Shown here one piece after another: positions 34,182-44,705 of a stretch of DNA of 64,000 nt. Under the pieces are notes generated by a model that had not been told where the DNA came from, did no database searches, and worked only from the letters and a program-made list of their open reading frames with translations. The translations under genes were made by a program, and so were the position numbers. Position 1 is the stretch's first letter. The number at the start of each line of letters is the position of its first letter. Source of the stretch: Cryptomeria japonica. Taxonomy: Eukaryota > Streptophyta > Pinopsida > Cupressales > Cupressaceae. Location of the stretch: positions 46,228,517 through 46,292,516 of the forward strand of contig NC_081411.1 of assembly GCF_030272615.1 (NCBI RefSeq), given 5' to 3'.

Positions 34182-36800
34182 AGCTTCCAACAATATGATT
34201 TGACCATCAATAAATGTTTTAAATAATTTGATCCATCAAAAGAATTGACTATACCTACAATCTTCTCCTAAGTATCCTTAATGGTTTTATCTAAATTTGT
34301 TGTTAGTAAACCTATGTTACAACATAGTCTATAAATATTTATACATTGCCTTAAGGAATTATCAATCAACTTCAACTTATTAGTAATCTCTTTCTTCTCT
34401 AACTCAATCATTTGATCAAATGTTTCTCTCTTCGCTTGTGTAAACCTCTCCAATGCCTGTCGATTTGATATATGTTGTAAGGATTGAAAGTCTGTAGAAA
34501 TGTGCCCTGTGATTATTTTGAGCTTGCTAGATGGTCTTGCTCCTTTGTCAAAATGGCACTCCGGGATAAATTTATGCAAAAATTGGGATTGATTGATCAA
34601 TAATTCCTTTGTCCATGGATCCTTCCTTCATCATCTTCTATGCAGTCATCATCATGAGCTCAATTGAACTCATCTCAGTTATTCTTTTATGTTCTACTTG
34701 TGAGGTGTCAATTGACAACAATGATGTGCTCACTATTGGTTCCCCATCAGATTCCTCTCCCTTCTCCTCTGATGGCTTGTTAACTTTAATAGCTTCCTCT
34801 TTTGCACTAGTGGCTTTGACACTTGCTGCAGTATCAGTTACTCCCAGTTCCTCATTATAAACTGTGTCCCCAACCTATGCATTATCATCTGAAGGACTAT
34901 TGTCCTCAACATTTGTAATTTGTACACTCTTTGAATCTGTCAGTATCTCAACATTTGTCGGTACCACCTCTGTATCTTGTACATTGGAATCTACCGAGGG
35001 CTCTATATCCAATATCTTAATATCTTTCAAAATTGTAGATGAGGTACCCATTATACCTTTACCTTTCCCTTCAATCGGGATGTCTATAGTGTCAATTTTA
35101 GCCTTCAGTGAAGTGTAAAAACTAGGGTTTTTAGCAAATAATTGGACTCATACCTTGTGGGGAGCATTAAAACCCTTCCTAACATAGGACTAACTATCTT
35201 GTGCTTGCTTTGATATATTTTTCTATCCACAAACTCAAGTGTCATATCCAACTCATTTGGAATAATGGACCCATAAGTAGTTAACAACTCTTAAATCTTT
35301 ATCTGCTTCTCCTCCTCCATAGCTAATAATCATCTAACATCTAAATTGTCATATAGTTATACCATATTTGGTTCTCAATTTCCAACAAAGGTTTTTTATA
35401 TATATCCAAATATAACAAAATTGCTTGCTCATCTTCTCTTTGCTCATCGTCATCTAAATGCTCATAATAAAATTGTACATTGTTTTAACATACCATCTTA
35501 GTGATTTCATCTACCAATTCTGCACAAGTCTTGGGTGGAATAATAGTTATATTACCAGATACAATTGTCAATTTTGTGCCATCCATCTTCTTTCTTTTTC
35601 CAGTACCAGATGGAGCAGAAGATGTTTCCTTTGGAGCTCTTTTATTTGCTAGTACCTTGATTGTGACCTTCCTTACCGGTTGCTTCCTTGCTTCCTCCTT
35701 AGTCTCCTCACCTTTCTTCCTCAATACCCTCTTTAATGCAAAGGGTGTGTCATCTTCAGTTCTAGAGTCTAATGGAATAGGTTTAGTAAAAACTTTACGC
35801 TCTTTCCTCTTCCTTCCTTTTTTCAGAACAATATCCATTGATGCCTTGATATCCTAAGATACGTGTTCAACAAATTTTGTTGCCTTTCCTTGCTATTTCT
35901 CCCTCTTCTTCCAGTTAAATTCAATTTGCACCTCTTGCTTCTTCTATTCTGCAGTACCAAAGGATTTCATAGCTTCATCAATAGGTGCATCAATTAACAT
36001 CTTTGCATATGCATCCAAAATCTGAGCATCAACTTGATATCCTATCTCTTCTATCCATATCTTCTGGGGTTTGACTGATTCCATCAAGGTTTCATCCTTT
36101 TTAACCATTTAGAACATCTTGGTTGAGTATTTCTCAACAATTTTCTTTGGCACCCTCTCTCTAGATTTCACAGCCTTCTGGAATGCCTTGAAGTAACCCC
36201 AAACCTTACCATCTCGCTGACTACCTAGAGTAGCAATAGATTGTTTCAGTTGTCTTCCTACAAGGATATCAAATGCCCACTGTCTCTTCCCAAAATCGAG
36301 AGTTTAATTAATGAAAAATAGCATTAAATAAACAATAATATTTCCATACCGGAATGTCCCCTTCTTCTCGCCTTTGATCTTCCCTAGGTTAATTAACAAC
36401 TCATCTAACATCCATCCACAGATATCTAATTTCTCATTTTCCCTCATGATCTTATGTGTGACATAAATGCAGGAACTAGAAACAAAATTAAGACAATTGG
36501 ATTGAGTTACCTTATATCCAATAATCATGCTACTAAATCTAATGTCTCTATCAATAATGGTGATAACCCTCATCTATTGTCAATCCGAAGTTGCATCGGT
36601 GAGTTTGTTAACTTGATCATTAGAAATCTTCTACTCTGGATCCTAACCAATCTGTGGCAAACTGGTGATGGCCCTAATGGCCTCCTTTGATATCTTAAAA
36701 GGTATGTCCAACCAAATGAATTCTCCATGCACTCTGCTCAAAAGATATCTGATAATCTCATCTTTAAATTCAGGAATATCCAGAATGTCAGTAAACCCTA
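34182..36800 (-). pseudogene. LARD-2 ORF2, conserved protein of unknown function
   Basis: Minus-strand blocks in order from the right: 'AITSLPQIG', 'DIRFSSMIIGYKVTQSNCLN', 'LDICGWMLDELLINLGKIKG' and GTFRYGNIIV (36304-36573). Near 36000-36080 come KIWIEEIGYQVDAQILDAYA and MLIDAP, and then a basic segment (35485-35838). The last part (34268-35118) is acidic and helical. It aligns block by block with LARD-1 (15167-17893) and LARD-3 (27893-30555). It is broken by many stops. Confidence 0.68.
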
Positions 36801-37114
36801 GAGAACTCTTCTAATCACTAATGAAATAGCTGAAGAAGATATCAGATCACACTGAATCATTATAAACTCACTCTGAATCACTTTTAATCACTCTAAATGC
36901 AAGGTTATTAGAAATGAAGTGGGTTCAACCTTTTAACCTCCAAGAAACCCTAATCTCTCATTGATATGAATGAATTTCGGTGAAAGATACCGGATCTTAG
37001 TCGAACATCTCCATGTCAGATAAGCATTTCTAATATCTGGAACATCTTCTAGAACCTATTCCTAGGGCTTTAGTAGTATTATCATGAATTTTTCCTACTC
37101 GTAAGGCATTTGCC

Positions 37115-37539
37115 TCAGTTAGCGGATGAGCTTCCGGTCGGTGTAGGAAGAACCTCCTGTGTCAGCTGAGTAGCCAGATCATTTCCATCTGCTGATTGAG
37201 CATCTGACTTCTTGACCCATTTTCTGATATGATCTTGTTGTATTACATTGACCGTCTCTTTTCTTTTATCATTTGATCCATCATTGTTAACTGGTGGATT
37301 TTTTCTTCTACAAAACTTAGCTATGTGTCCAACCTTGTTGCATGCATAAAATGTAACATTGTTCTTTTGAATTGATTTTCTATAACCAGTATAATTGCTT
37401 GACCTACACTGATTATCCATGTCTCCAAATTTTCCATATGCATAAAATTTAACATTCATTCTACAATCTTCTATCTTATGACCATACTTACTGCATTTAG
37501 AACATTGACCGGGAGCAAAATTATAGTTCTGATTTTTTC
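37115..37539 (-). pseudogene. LARD-2 Gag-like protein, C-terminal part with knuckles
   Basis: CSKCSKYGHKIEDC is an intact CCHC knuckle. FYAYGKFGDMDNQC and FYACNKVGHIAKFC are degenerate ones (Cys to Phe/Tyr). The tail 'TQLTQEVLPTPTGSSSAN' corresponds to the end of the LARD-1 protein. The gene is interrupted on its right by the gypsy solo LTR and resumes at 38314. Confidence 0.8.
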
Positions 37540-38313
37540 TGTAGACACCCAAAATTGTCTGGTCTAATTAAATAAATATTTTATTTATTTAATTATTTTA
37601 GCCTAATTCTTCTATTAATTAAATAAATCTTTAATAAATTAGTTAATACATTTATCCTCTTCTAGCCTTATTTCTCATTTAAATAAATACATTTATTTAT
37701 TTAAATCATCATTTTCCTATATTAAATAAATACTTTTATTTATTTAATTGATCCCACCTTCCTCTATTAAATAAATAAATCTTTATCTATTTAATTAATT
37801 CATTATCCCTTTCTACCCATGGCACATGTCATTCATCTCTTAATTCCTACACTACCTACTCTTTCAGTATTTTCTCAATTTCTTTACCTACCCTCTAATC
37901 ATAGCCAACCATTTATCGTTTACACCCCTTAATCTTATCCCTCCATTTCTTATAGTGTCTTCTATATAAGGAGATTCTTCCTTCATTATCAAAACCTATC
38001 TAACTACTCTAGCATTCAAACTTTCATATGCGATCAAGCCTACTTGCAACCACATTTCCGCTCTTTGTTGAGCTCTTGTGCACATATAAAATATGAGAGC
38101 AAATATATCAAGCAAGATCAATGGAGATAGGAAGAATGGAGATCAAAACTGTATTGGACATGTGATGGTATAATCTTTGTGATTTCATTTGATTTTCATT
38201 ATCTTAGGTAATCTCCATATGTTATGGTGGATCTTTGTTGTTGTTAGGCTAGGGTTTTGTGGTTGAATCTATTTAGTCTTTCAATATTGTTGTTTTCATT
38301 TTCACCATAAATA
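37540..38313 (+). repeat. Solo LTR of the gypsy family found at 1-8213
   Basis: TGTAGACACCC to CCATAAATA (774 bp) matches 7437-8213 in reverse. The 5-bp duplication ttttc (37535-37539 and 38314-38318) brackets it exactly. It was formed by LTR-LTR recombination of an element that had inserted into the LARD-2 Gag-like gene. It keeps the TATATAAG box at 37963-37970 and the AT-rich palindrome cluster. Confidence 0.95.
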
Positions 38314-39060
38314 TTTTCTATTTCTACATTGTCTATCCATGTGACTAAATTTATTACAAACAAAGCATCTACCATTAAATTTATAAGCATTAAGTTTCCT
38401 TACCAGTTTCTTCTAGTTTTGATCTTCATTTGCAGTACCAGAGCTTTGACCTTGTTCAAATCCAAGTCCACTAGAATCTCCATTCTATCTTTGACTTTTC
38501 AATAACTCATCAAGTTGTGCTGAACTAACCTTGAATTTATCTTGGACTCAGTTGCAATAGCCAGAGCATCTCTTAGAATTATCATTTTTCTTTCAAGTTC
38601 TTGTTCATTACTTTAAAATTGCACTATGTCTGTTCTCAACATATCATTTTCATGAACCAACCAGATGCATTCTTCAGATCTATCTTTTAGAGATCTTCTG
38701 AGGTTTTCTTAATTCATCTTCTGGTCTGCAATCTCCTTTGACATCCTCATAGTTAGGGCTTTCATTTCATTCCTCATGACCATGTTCTCTTGACTCAGCT
38801 TCTGACATATTTCATTAAGGGCATCCTTCTCTTCATTATCCTTATTTTGTAGAAGTTTCTTCCTCCTATCTTGAACAAATGACAACCTCTCCTATAGGAT
38901 AAGAATGAATTCCTAAGAAAAATTCAATTCATCTTGTAAATTCAAGTTCTTCATCCTTTCAACATCATAATCTTCAAGTTCTACCTCACGTTTCTTCTCC
39001 AAACTCATATCCATGGATTCCAAATTCAAGATCTCCCTCAAGTTGTTAAACTTCCTCTGA
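38314..39060 (-). pseudogene. LARD-2 Gag-like protein, N-terminal part
   Basis: Reading leftward from the primer site, the start region gives 'ESMDMSLEKKREVELEDYDV', a charged helix matching the coiled-coil region of LARD-1. The segment closest to the solo LTR has the first knuckle, CFVCNKFSHMDRQC, which is continuous in meaning with CSKCSKYGHKIEDC on the other side. Several stops. Confidence 0.7.
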
Positions 39061-39068
39061 GGCACAAG

Positions 39069-39082
39069 GCTCTGATACCAAT
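39069..39082 (-). other. LARD-2 primer binding site
   Basis: Minus strand ATTGGTATCAGAGC, a perfect initiator tRNA-Met type site, directly after the 5' LTR. Confidence 0.9.
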
Positions 39083-40012
39083 TGTTGGAATCCAAGAACA
39101 TTGAGAGGGACGGGGGGGGTGAATCAATGTTCTATCGGAATGTTCAATTTTAACCTTATTAAATTAGATTGAAAGAAGTAAATAAATCAATAAGCCAATC
39201 ACACAAATAAATACCATAAAATAGATAATTATACATGGAAAACCTTGAAGAGGAAAAACTATGGTGTGATTTTTGACCCACAATATCAATCCACTGGCCA
39301 TATGAAAAGATATTAAAAAATATGGGGGCCTGCACATACATGCAAGAAGGCTTACAACATAGAGCACACTGCTCATCACAAAAGAGTCTCACTAACTATA
39401 GTTACTCTAAATAAGATAACATAAAATTGAACTCATATAATGCATCTGCTATCCCTGATTGAGTTTCGGTTCAAGCTCTATCTATTTCGATTCAAGCTTT
39501 GTCTATTCTGGTTCAAGCTCTATCTATTCTGATTCTAAAACCCTAAACCCTTACCAAAATAACCTCTTACATAATCAACATTCCTCACATTACAATTATC
39601 TATCTCTCACTCATATTACATTACATCATATCACAAAATGATCTAATCAACTGACCTATATACCCTTACAATCCTTCATGCCTTATGTCGGCTTACATAG
39701 ATAATTACAAAATGAATATTCATGTCGGCTCACTTGCATATATACATAAATATCAAAACCAATTGTCGATTGTCGAATCTCCCAAATGATGTTGGCCTCC
39801 TATACTAGTATCCTAATGAAGTCATGTCATCCTACAATGCTGGTACCCATAGAATTTCTCCTACCATTGAAGATACCTACCGATATCGATGCCTATGCTG
39901 GTGTCAGTGAAGTGTTTGTTGGTAAACAACCAAACCAAAATATTAAAGCCAAAACATGTTGCCATCAATGATAACATATTGAAACCAATTAAATGAGTGT
40001 CAATTGCCAACA
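39083..40012 (-). repeat. LARD-2 5' LTR (930 bp)
   Basis: Minus strand TGTTGGCAATTGACAC to TTGGATTCCAACA. It pairs with 23986-24896. It contains an internal repeat of 'TCAAGCT(C/T)TATCTATT' absent from the 3' copy. Confidence 0.93.
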
Positions 40013-40017
40013 AAATC

Positions 40018-40980
40018 ATGTTTCTCAATTATGGAACTTCTCGGTTACACTTCACTCTTCTATTGGTTCTTCTCTTCTCCACCTGGAACTAAATCTTCAT
40101 TTATTCTCCACCTTTCTGTTACACATCTTCTCCTCCTTAGGATAAAATATTTCTTCTCCCCAATCATATTTCTTATTTTTTCCAAAGGTGCATATGAATC
40201 GCCGGTCATCAAATCTATTGTTGTTGTCTTCAACATCTCTACAAACTTCATCTAAGCTTCTCCCCCTATAGAGTAGCCAACATTTCATCAATCCATAGTG
40301 AAATTTTTTTAATAAGCATACTGGATTAATGCATCTCATGCATCGTAGTTTTTCTTGTATAGGCATGTAACCCCTAATTTACTTCTAAGGTACTCAAAGG
40401 TAGTCTTTGGCAATGGTTTTGTGAAAATGTCTGCTAGTTTCTCTTTGCTTGTCACGTACTCCATTTTGACTTTTTTTTCCTATACTCTCTCCCTGAAAAT
40501 GTGATATATAAATTCTCTACGTTTAGTTCTTGCATGTAATACAGGTTTTCTTGAAATATTAATTGCACTTGTATTTTCACAATAAATAGTTATCGGTTCA
40601 GACATATCAGTTTAAAACCTTCAAACACATGTCTCATCGAGATTGCCCACATGCAATTCATTGATGTTGCAACATACTCTTCCTCTGCTATTGACTGTGA
40701 AACACAAGTTTGCTTCTTACTTATCCAAGCAACAAATATATCTTTAAGAAGAAAACCTCCACCGGTAGTGCTTTTCTGATCACCAACATTGTCTGCCCAG
40801 TCTACATCAGTAAACACATTAAAAGAAAAATCACCTTTATAAGGATACCATAAACCATAATATATTGTGCCTTTCAAGTACCAAAATATCCTTTTCACCG
40901 CTACCAAGTGAGTCTCCTTGGGATCCTTCTGAAATGTAGCAACCAAACCAACAACATGTGCAATATCAGGCCTACTATGA
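40018..40980 (-). pseudogene. Copia RNase H and 3' untranslated region (copia-C)
   Basis: RNase H shows 'VFTDVDWADNVGDQKSTTGG' and AEEEYVATSMNCMWAISMRH, followed by an 'ADIFTKPLP'-type end near 40400 and a closing LRSKLGVTCLYK. The untranslated tail runs to the LARD-2 insertion and resumes at 23985. At about 40980 the sequence jumps directly into the integrase-RT linker, so most of the reverse transcriptase has been deleted. The frame also changes there, so the join may unite two different copia copies. Confidence 0.88.
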
Positions 40981-42425
40981 AATTAAACATACCTCATTAG
41001 TTTCCAGTCTTCTTCTTGTCATCACTCAATTGCTCTTATCCCCAATGATTTGATCTTTAGAATGATTTAGTCTCACATACCTAGGAGTCTTCTGACTCCC
41101 CGTTCCTCTTCACTGTTCTTTAGATACTGTAGAATTCTCTGATGTTACTGGAGTAACTGGTTCAACTATCTATTCTAGTAAAGGTTCTACCGGTTCAGAT
41201 ATAATCATTTCCACTGCTGGTTCCTTCTCATAAACTCCGATTTGACTTTTTTTTAGCTCATCTACTTTGACATTAGCACTCTCCACAATTCTTTGCAATC
41301 TCTTTTTATAACATCTATATGCTTTTATTTCATTAGAATAACCAAGAAATATGTCTTCTTCACTTCTAGGATCAAATTTCCCAATAGTATCATCTCTTTT
41401 GATATAACATTTACTGCCAAAATTTTTGAAATACATAAGTGTACGTGTGTTGCCAAACCATAATTCTTAAGGTATCTTTCCGGTTTCTCCTTTGATATGT
41501 ACTCTATTGAATGTATAAACCGTTGTACTCACTGCTTCTCTCCAGTAGATATGAGGTAGATTAGCTTCCATCATCATTGTTCTAGCAGCATCCAAGATAG
41601 TTTTGTTTTTCCTTTCTACAACTCCATTCTCCTGAGGTGTCTGGGGAGTAGAAAATTCTCTTCTTATACCATGCTTATCACAAAAGTCATTAAACTCACT
41701 AGATGTGAATTCTCCACCATGATTTAATCTCAAACATGTAATCTTCAATCCTATCTCAGTTTCCATTTTAGCCTTAAAGATTTTAAACTTTTCAAATGCT
41801 TTAGATTTTTCTCTCAAAAAAGTAACCCACATCATTCTAGAATAATAATCAATGATTAGCATAAAATATCTATCACCATGAAAACTTTTAACTCTAGCAA
41901 GGCCACACAAATTAGTATGAATAAGATCAAAAACATCATTTGATTTATCTTGTATACTCCTAAAAGAGGTTATGACATGTTTACCCATTTGACATTCTTT
42001 ACATATTGGATTATAGGGCTTCATAATCTTAGGTATATCTCTAACAACCTTAGTTGAACTGATCTTCACAATGCAATCAAAATTCACATGACAAAGTCTT
42101 TTATGCCATAGCCAACTTCCATCAATTTGTGTAATCAAACATGTCTTCTCACCGAAGTTCAAATGAAATATGTTACCTTTTGTCTATGTATTGGTTGTAA
42201 TCCCCAAGCTATATTTGTTAATGATTTTGCATTTTGCATCCTTGAACTATAATTGAAATCCCTTATCTACCAATTGTCCTACACTCAAAAGATTATGCTT
42301 CAAACCTTCAACATAATAAACATTGTTAGTATTGTTCTTAACATCCAATGATATAGTTCCTTTTCATTTCATCATACATGCCTTGTCATCTCCAAATCTA
42401 TCTAGTCCACCATCAAATTCTTGCA
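40981..42425 (-). pseudogene. Copia-C integrase and linker
   Basis: Pre-integrase WLWHKRLCHVNFDCIVKI and CKECQMGKH (H-H-C-C), then the core: DLIHTNLCGLARVKSFHGDR, in which the first catalytic Asp reads Asn; RLNHGGEFTSSEF, where the second Asp also reads Asn; and ENGVVERKNKTILDAARTMM with the Glu intact. Both Asp-to-Asn changes are G>A, consistent with deamination on the opposite strand. The C-terminal FKNFGSKCYIKRDD and an acidic linker (41170-41436) follow. Confidence 0.88.
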
Positions 42426-42429
42426 AAGA

Positions 42430-43662
42430 TTAAAACATCCCTTTATCTCCAATGATATGATGTGAACAACCACTATCAATTACCCATTCATCCTTGTCCT
42501 CAATTTTAGCAGCAAGTGCCTTCTCTTCAGATACATTCTCTTCTAGTCCTAGATCATCTTCCTTGATAGATAGGAATACCCATTCCTTCCTATTACCAAA
42601 TCTACTAGTAGAGTCTTCTATCGGTTCATTATTTGAATCAATAATACCTTCCTCATCTGCTATGTAGCATGATTTGTCTCTGTTTTTCTTGAATCTATAC
42701 TTATTCTTATATCTGGGGTTAGGCTTAAATGATCTTTTAACTCTCTCTTCAAATCTTGAATTTCTTTCAGGACATCTAGATACAAAATGACCAATCTTAT
42801 TACATTCAAAACACTTAAAAGGTGCTTTTCCTTCATACTTACTTCCTATCGGTCCTTTCGGTACTCTTCTAGAAAATAGTTCTTTAAGTTGCTCAAACTC
42901 ACCATCTTGTCTCTTCATATCTTCTAACTCTTTTGCATATAAAGCTTTCCAGTCTTGCTTACCGGTTGCAGATGTAGATGCATGAAAAGAAGGTTTAGTC
43001 TTCACAGCTCCAAAAGGTCCAAATTCCTCAAGTTCAAAAGTAGATAGTCTCCCAACCAAAGTATCTCTATTGACAGATGTATTAGCAATTGTTCTTAACT
43101 AATTGATAATAGTAGCCTTCATTTTGTAAGCCAATGGTAGGGCTCTCAGGACTTTAGAAACAATTTGATCATCACTCAGAGTTCCACCACAACATTGAAT
43201 TCTGATAATAATCTCATTTACCCTTTCCATGAATGCAGTAATCCTTTCATCTTCTTCCATCTTCAAGTTTTCATATCTCACCCGGTAACCATCAAGTTTA
43301 GAAATCTTCACTATAGGGTCAATTTTATTAAGAGTCTTCAACTTATCCCATATATCCTTTCTAGATTATTTATCTATTAATCCCATTATTTGTTGATCAG
43401 AAAGTGCATAGAAGAGGGCTTCTCTTGCTCTAAAATCACTCTCAAGATCCTTGTCTAGGTTAGCCAGTGGAGGATTTCCATATCCTGGATTATAGGGTGT
43501 TACACCATTGTGTGAGATCTCCCAAATCTCTTTTCCAAGACATCTCAGATGAGTCTCCATCCAAATCTTCCATACTGTGTAGTTTGTTCCATCAAGCCTC
43601 GGAATATACCTTCTAAAGATAGCTCCAGAATAACTGGATGAACTTGAACTATTCATCACCAT
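42430..43662 (-). pseudogene. Copia-C Gag and protease
   Basis: Gag starts at ATG 43662 (or a few codons later) with 'IPRLDGTNYTVWKIWMETHL'. Then come VSKVLRALPLAYKMKATIIN, a full zinc knuckle CFECNKIGHFVSRC, and the protease site WVIDSGCSHHIIGDKGMF. All blocks, including integrase down to 41170, share one frame broken only by stops. It is typical copia Gag-protease. Confidence 0.9.
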
Positions 43663-43707
43663 AGGATCTTCCTCAAGCCGTTAATCTTTCTACAGAGAGG
43701 ACAAAAA

Positions 43708-43720
43708 CTTTGATACCAAT
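43708..43720 (-). other. Copia-C primer binding site
   Basis: Minus strand ATTGGTATCAAAG next to the LTR, a one-base variant of the initiator tRNA-Met site. Confidence 0.85.
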
Positions 43721-44255
43721 TGTTAGACATATCAGATAACTGAAAGACAACTGAGAGGGGGGGTGAATCAGTTGTCACAGATTACAAGAACATTCAGCAA
43801 TTAAAACTTTAATACAAGGAACCCAAAATGATAATACCAGAATAGCACTTAATCGAATTAAGCCTAAACAATAATCATAGAATAAAAATCATCCACAAAA
43901 CACCAAGATTTGTATGTGTAAAACTCAGTAATGGGAAAAACCATGGTGGGAAGCCTACCCATAGTTAGATAATATTTATGTAGTTTGTATGTGAATTACA
44001 ATGAAGGGGCCTGCACTCATAGGAAGGCCAACAACCTAGAGCACATTGCTCATCACAAAAGGAGCCTCACTAACTACATATAAATATAGACTACAATCCG
44101 GAGAAGTGTTGAACTGCAAAAGATAGCATCTCCTATGCTAGAGTACAGTTCTAGTTAAGATCAATACCAGAGGACTAAACCCTCTTACATAAACTCAATT
44201 TGATCTCCAATGATCAACCAACTCCTCTCCCTAAATGATATTACATTATTCACAT
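43721..44255 (-). repeat. Copia-C 5' LTR, 3' portion only
   Basis: The minus strand ends CTGATATGTCTAACA. It contains the C-tract (ACCCCCCCTCTCAGTTG), the CATGGTTTTTCCCATT motif and 'GAGCAATGTGCTCTAGG'. It is cut at about 44255 by the copia-D LTR. It does not resemble the LTR at 22448-23926. Confidence 0.8.
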
Positions 44256-44705
44256 TGTGGGATTTTGCCAAGATCAAGGGCACAATGAAAAGCACATAAA
44301 AGAGACAATAGTATGACAAGAACAAACTGTATTCTCATCAATATACAAATGATCAACTGGATTAATCAATATAATGAATATAAACCTGCATATATAGGCA
44401 AGGCCGAATGGATATGTGAGCACACAATAATGACATGTGGCTCAATGAGAAACAAGGGTAGATAAGAAAAAGTAGGGGTAGGTATGAGAAATAATATAAT
44501 ATTCCACAAGAGGTGGATGACACACCGAATGTGGAATGTAATAGCAAGATAAGACCACAAAATGTGTAATTTCTCCTACAAGCTACAACTCTATGTGAAC
44601 ACTTCCCTACATGTCTCATATCCAAACTACGATAAGATTCATTATCCTAAGTTAACTTAAGTAAAGTGTAATTATATCCTATAAGAATAAATAATTACAC
44701 CAACA
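44256..44705 (-). repeat. Copia-D 3' LTR (about 450 bp)
   Basis: Minus strand TGTTGGTGTAATTATT to AAAATCCCACA, immediately after the purine tract ACTTGAGGGGGG (44706-44718). It is a short LTR of another copia lineage, with a TATATATGCAGG core. The left boundary is uncertain by two bases. Confidence 0.8.

Larger units (their letters stand above)
23986..40012 (-). mobile_element. LARD-2: pol-less LTR element carrying three nested insertions
   Basis: Two minus-strand LTRs (23986-24896 and 39083-40012) match each other and are bounded by the same 5-bp duplication, aaatc (23981-23985 and 40013-40017), so this is one insertion 16 kb long. Removing LARD-3, the solo LTR at 33103-34176 and the gypsy solo LTR leaves an internal region of roughly 5 kb. 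It encodes a Gag-like protein and an ORF2 homologous to those of LARD-1 and LARD-3, and no pol domains. Host sequence is a copia element (3' part at 23927-23985, rest at 40018 onward). Confidence 0.92.

Noticed and set aside
44362-44625. Minus-strand frames of 64-87 codons
   Set aside because: They lie within the copia-D LTR, where the sequence is regulatory; length and composition are within chance expectation.
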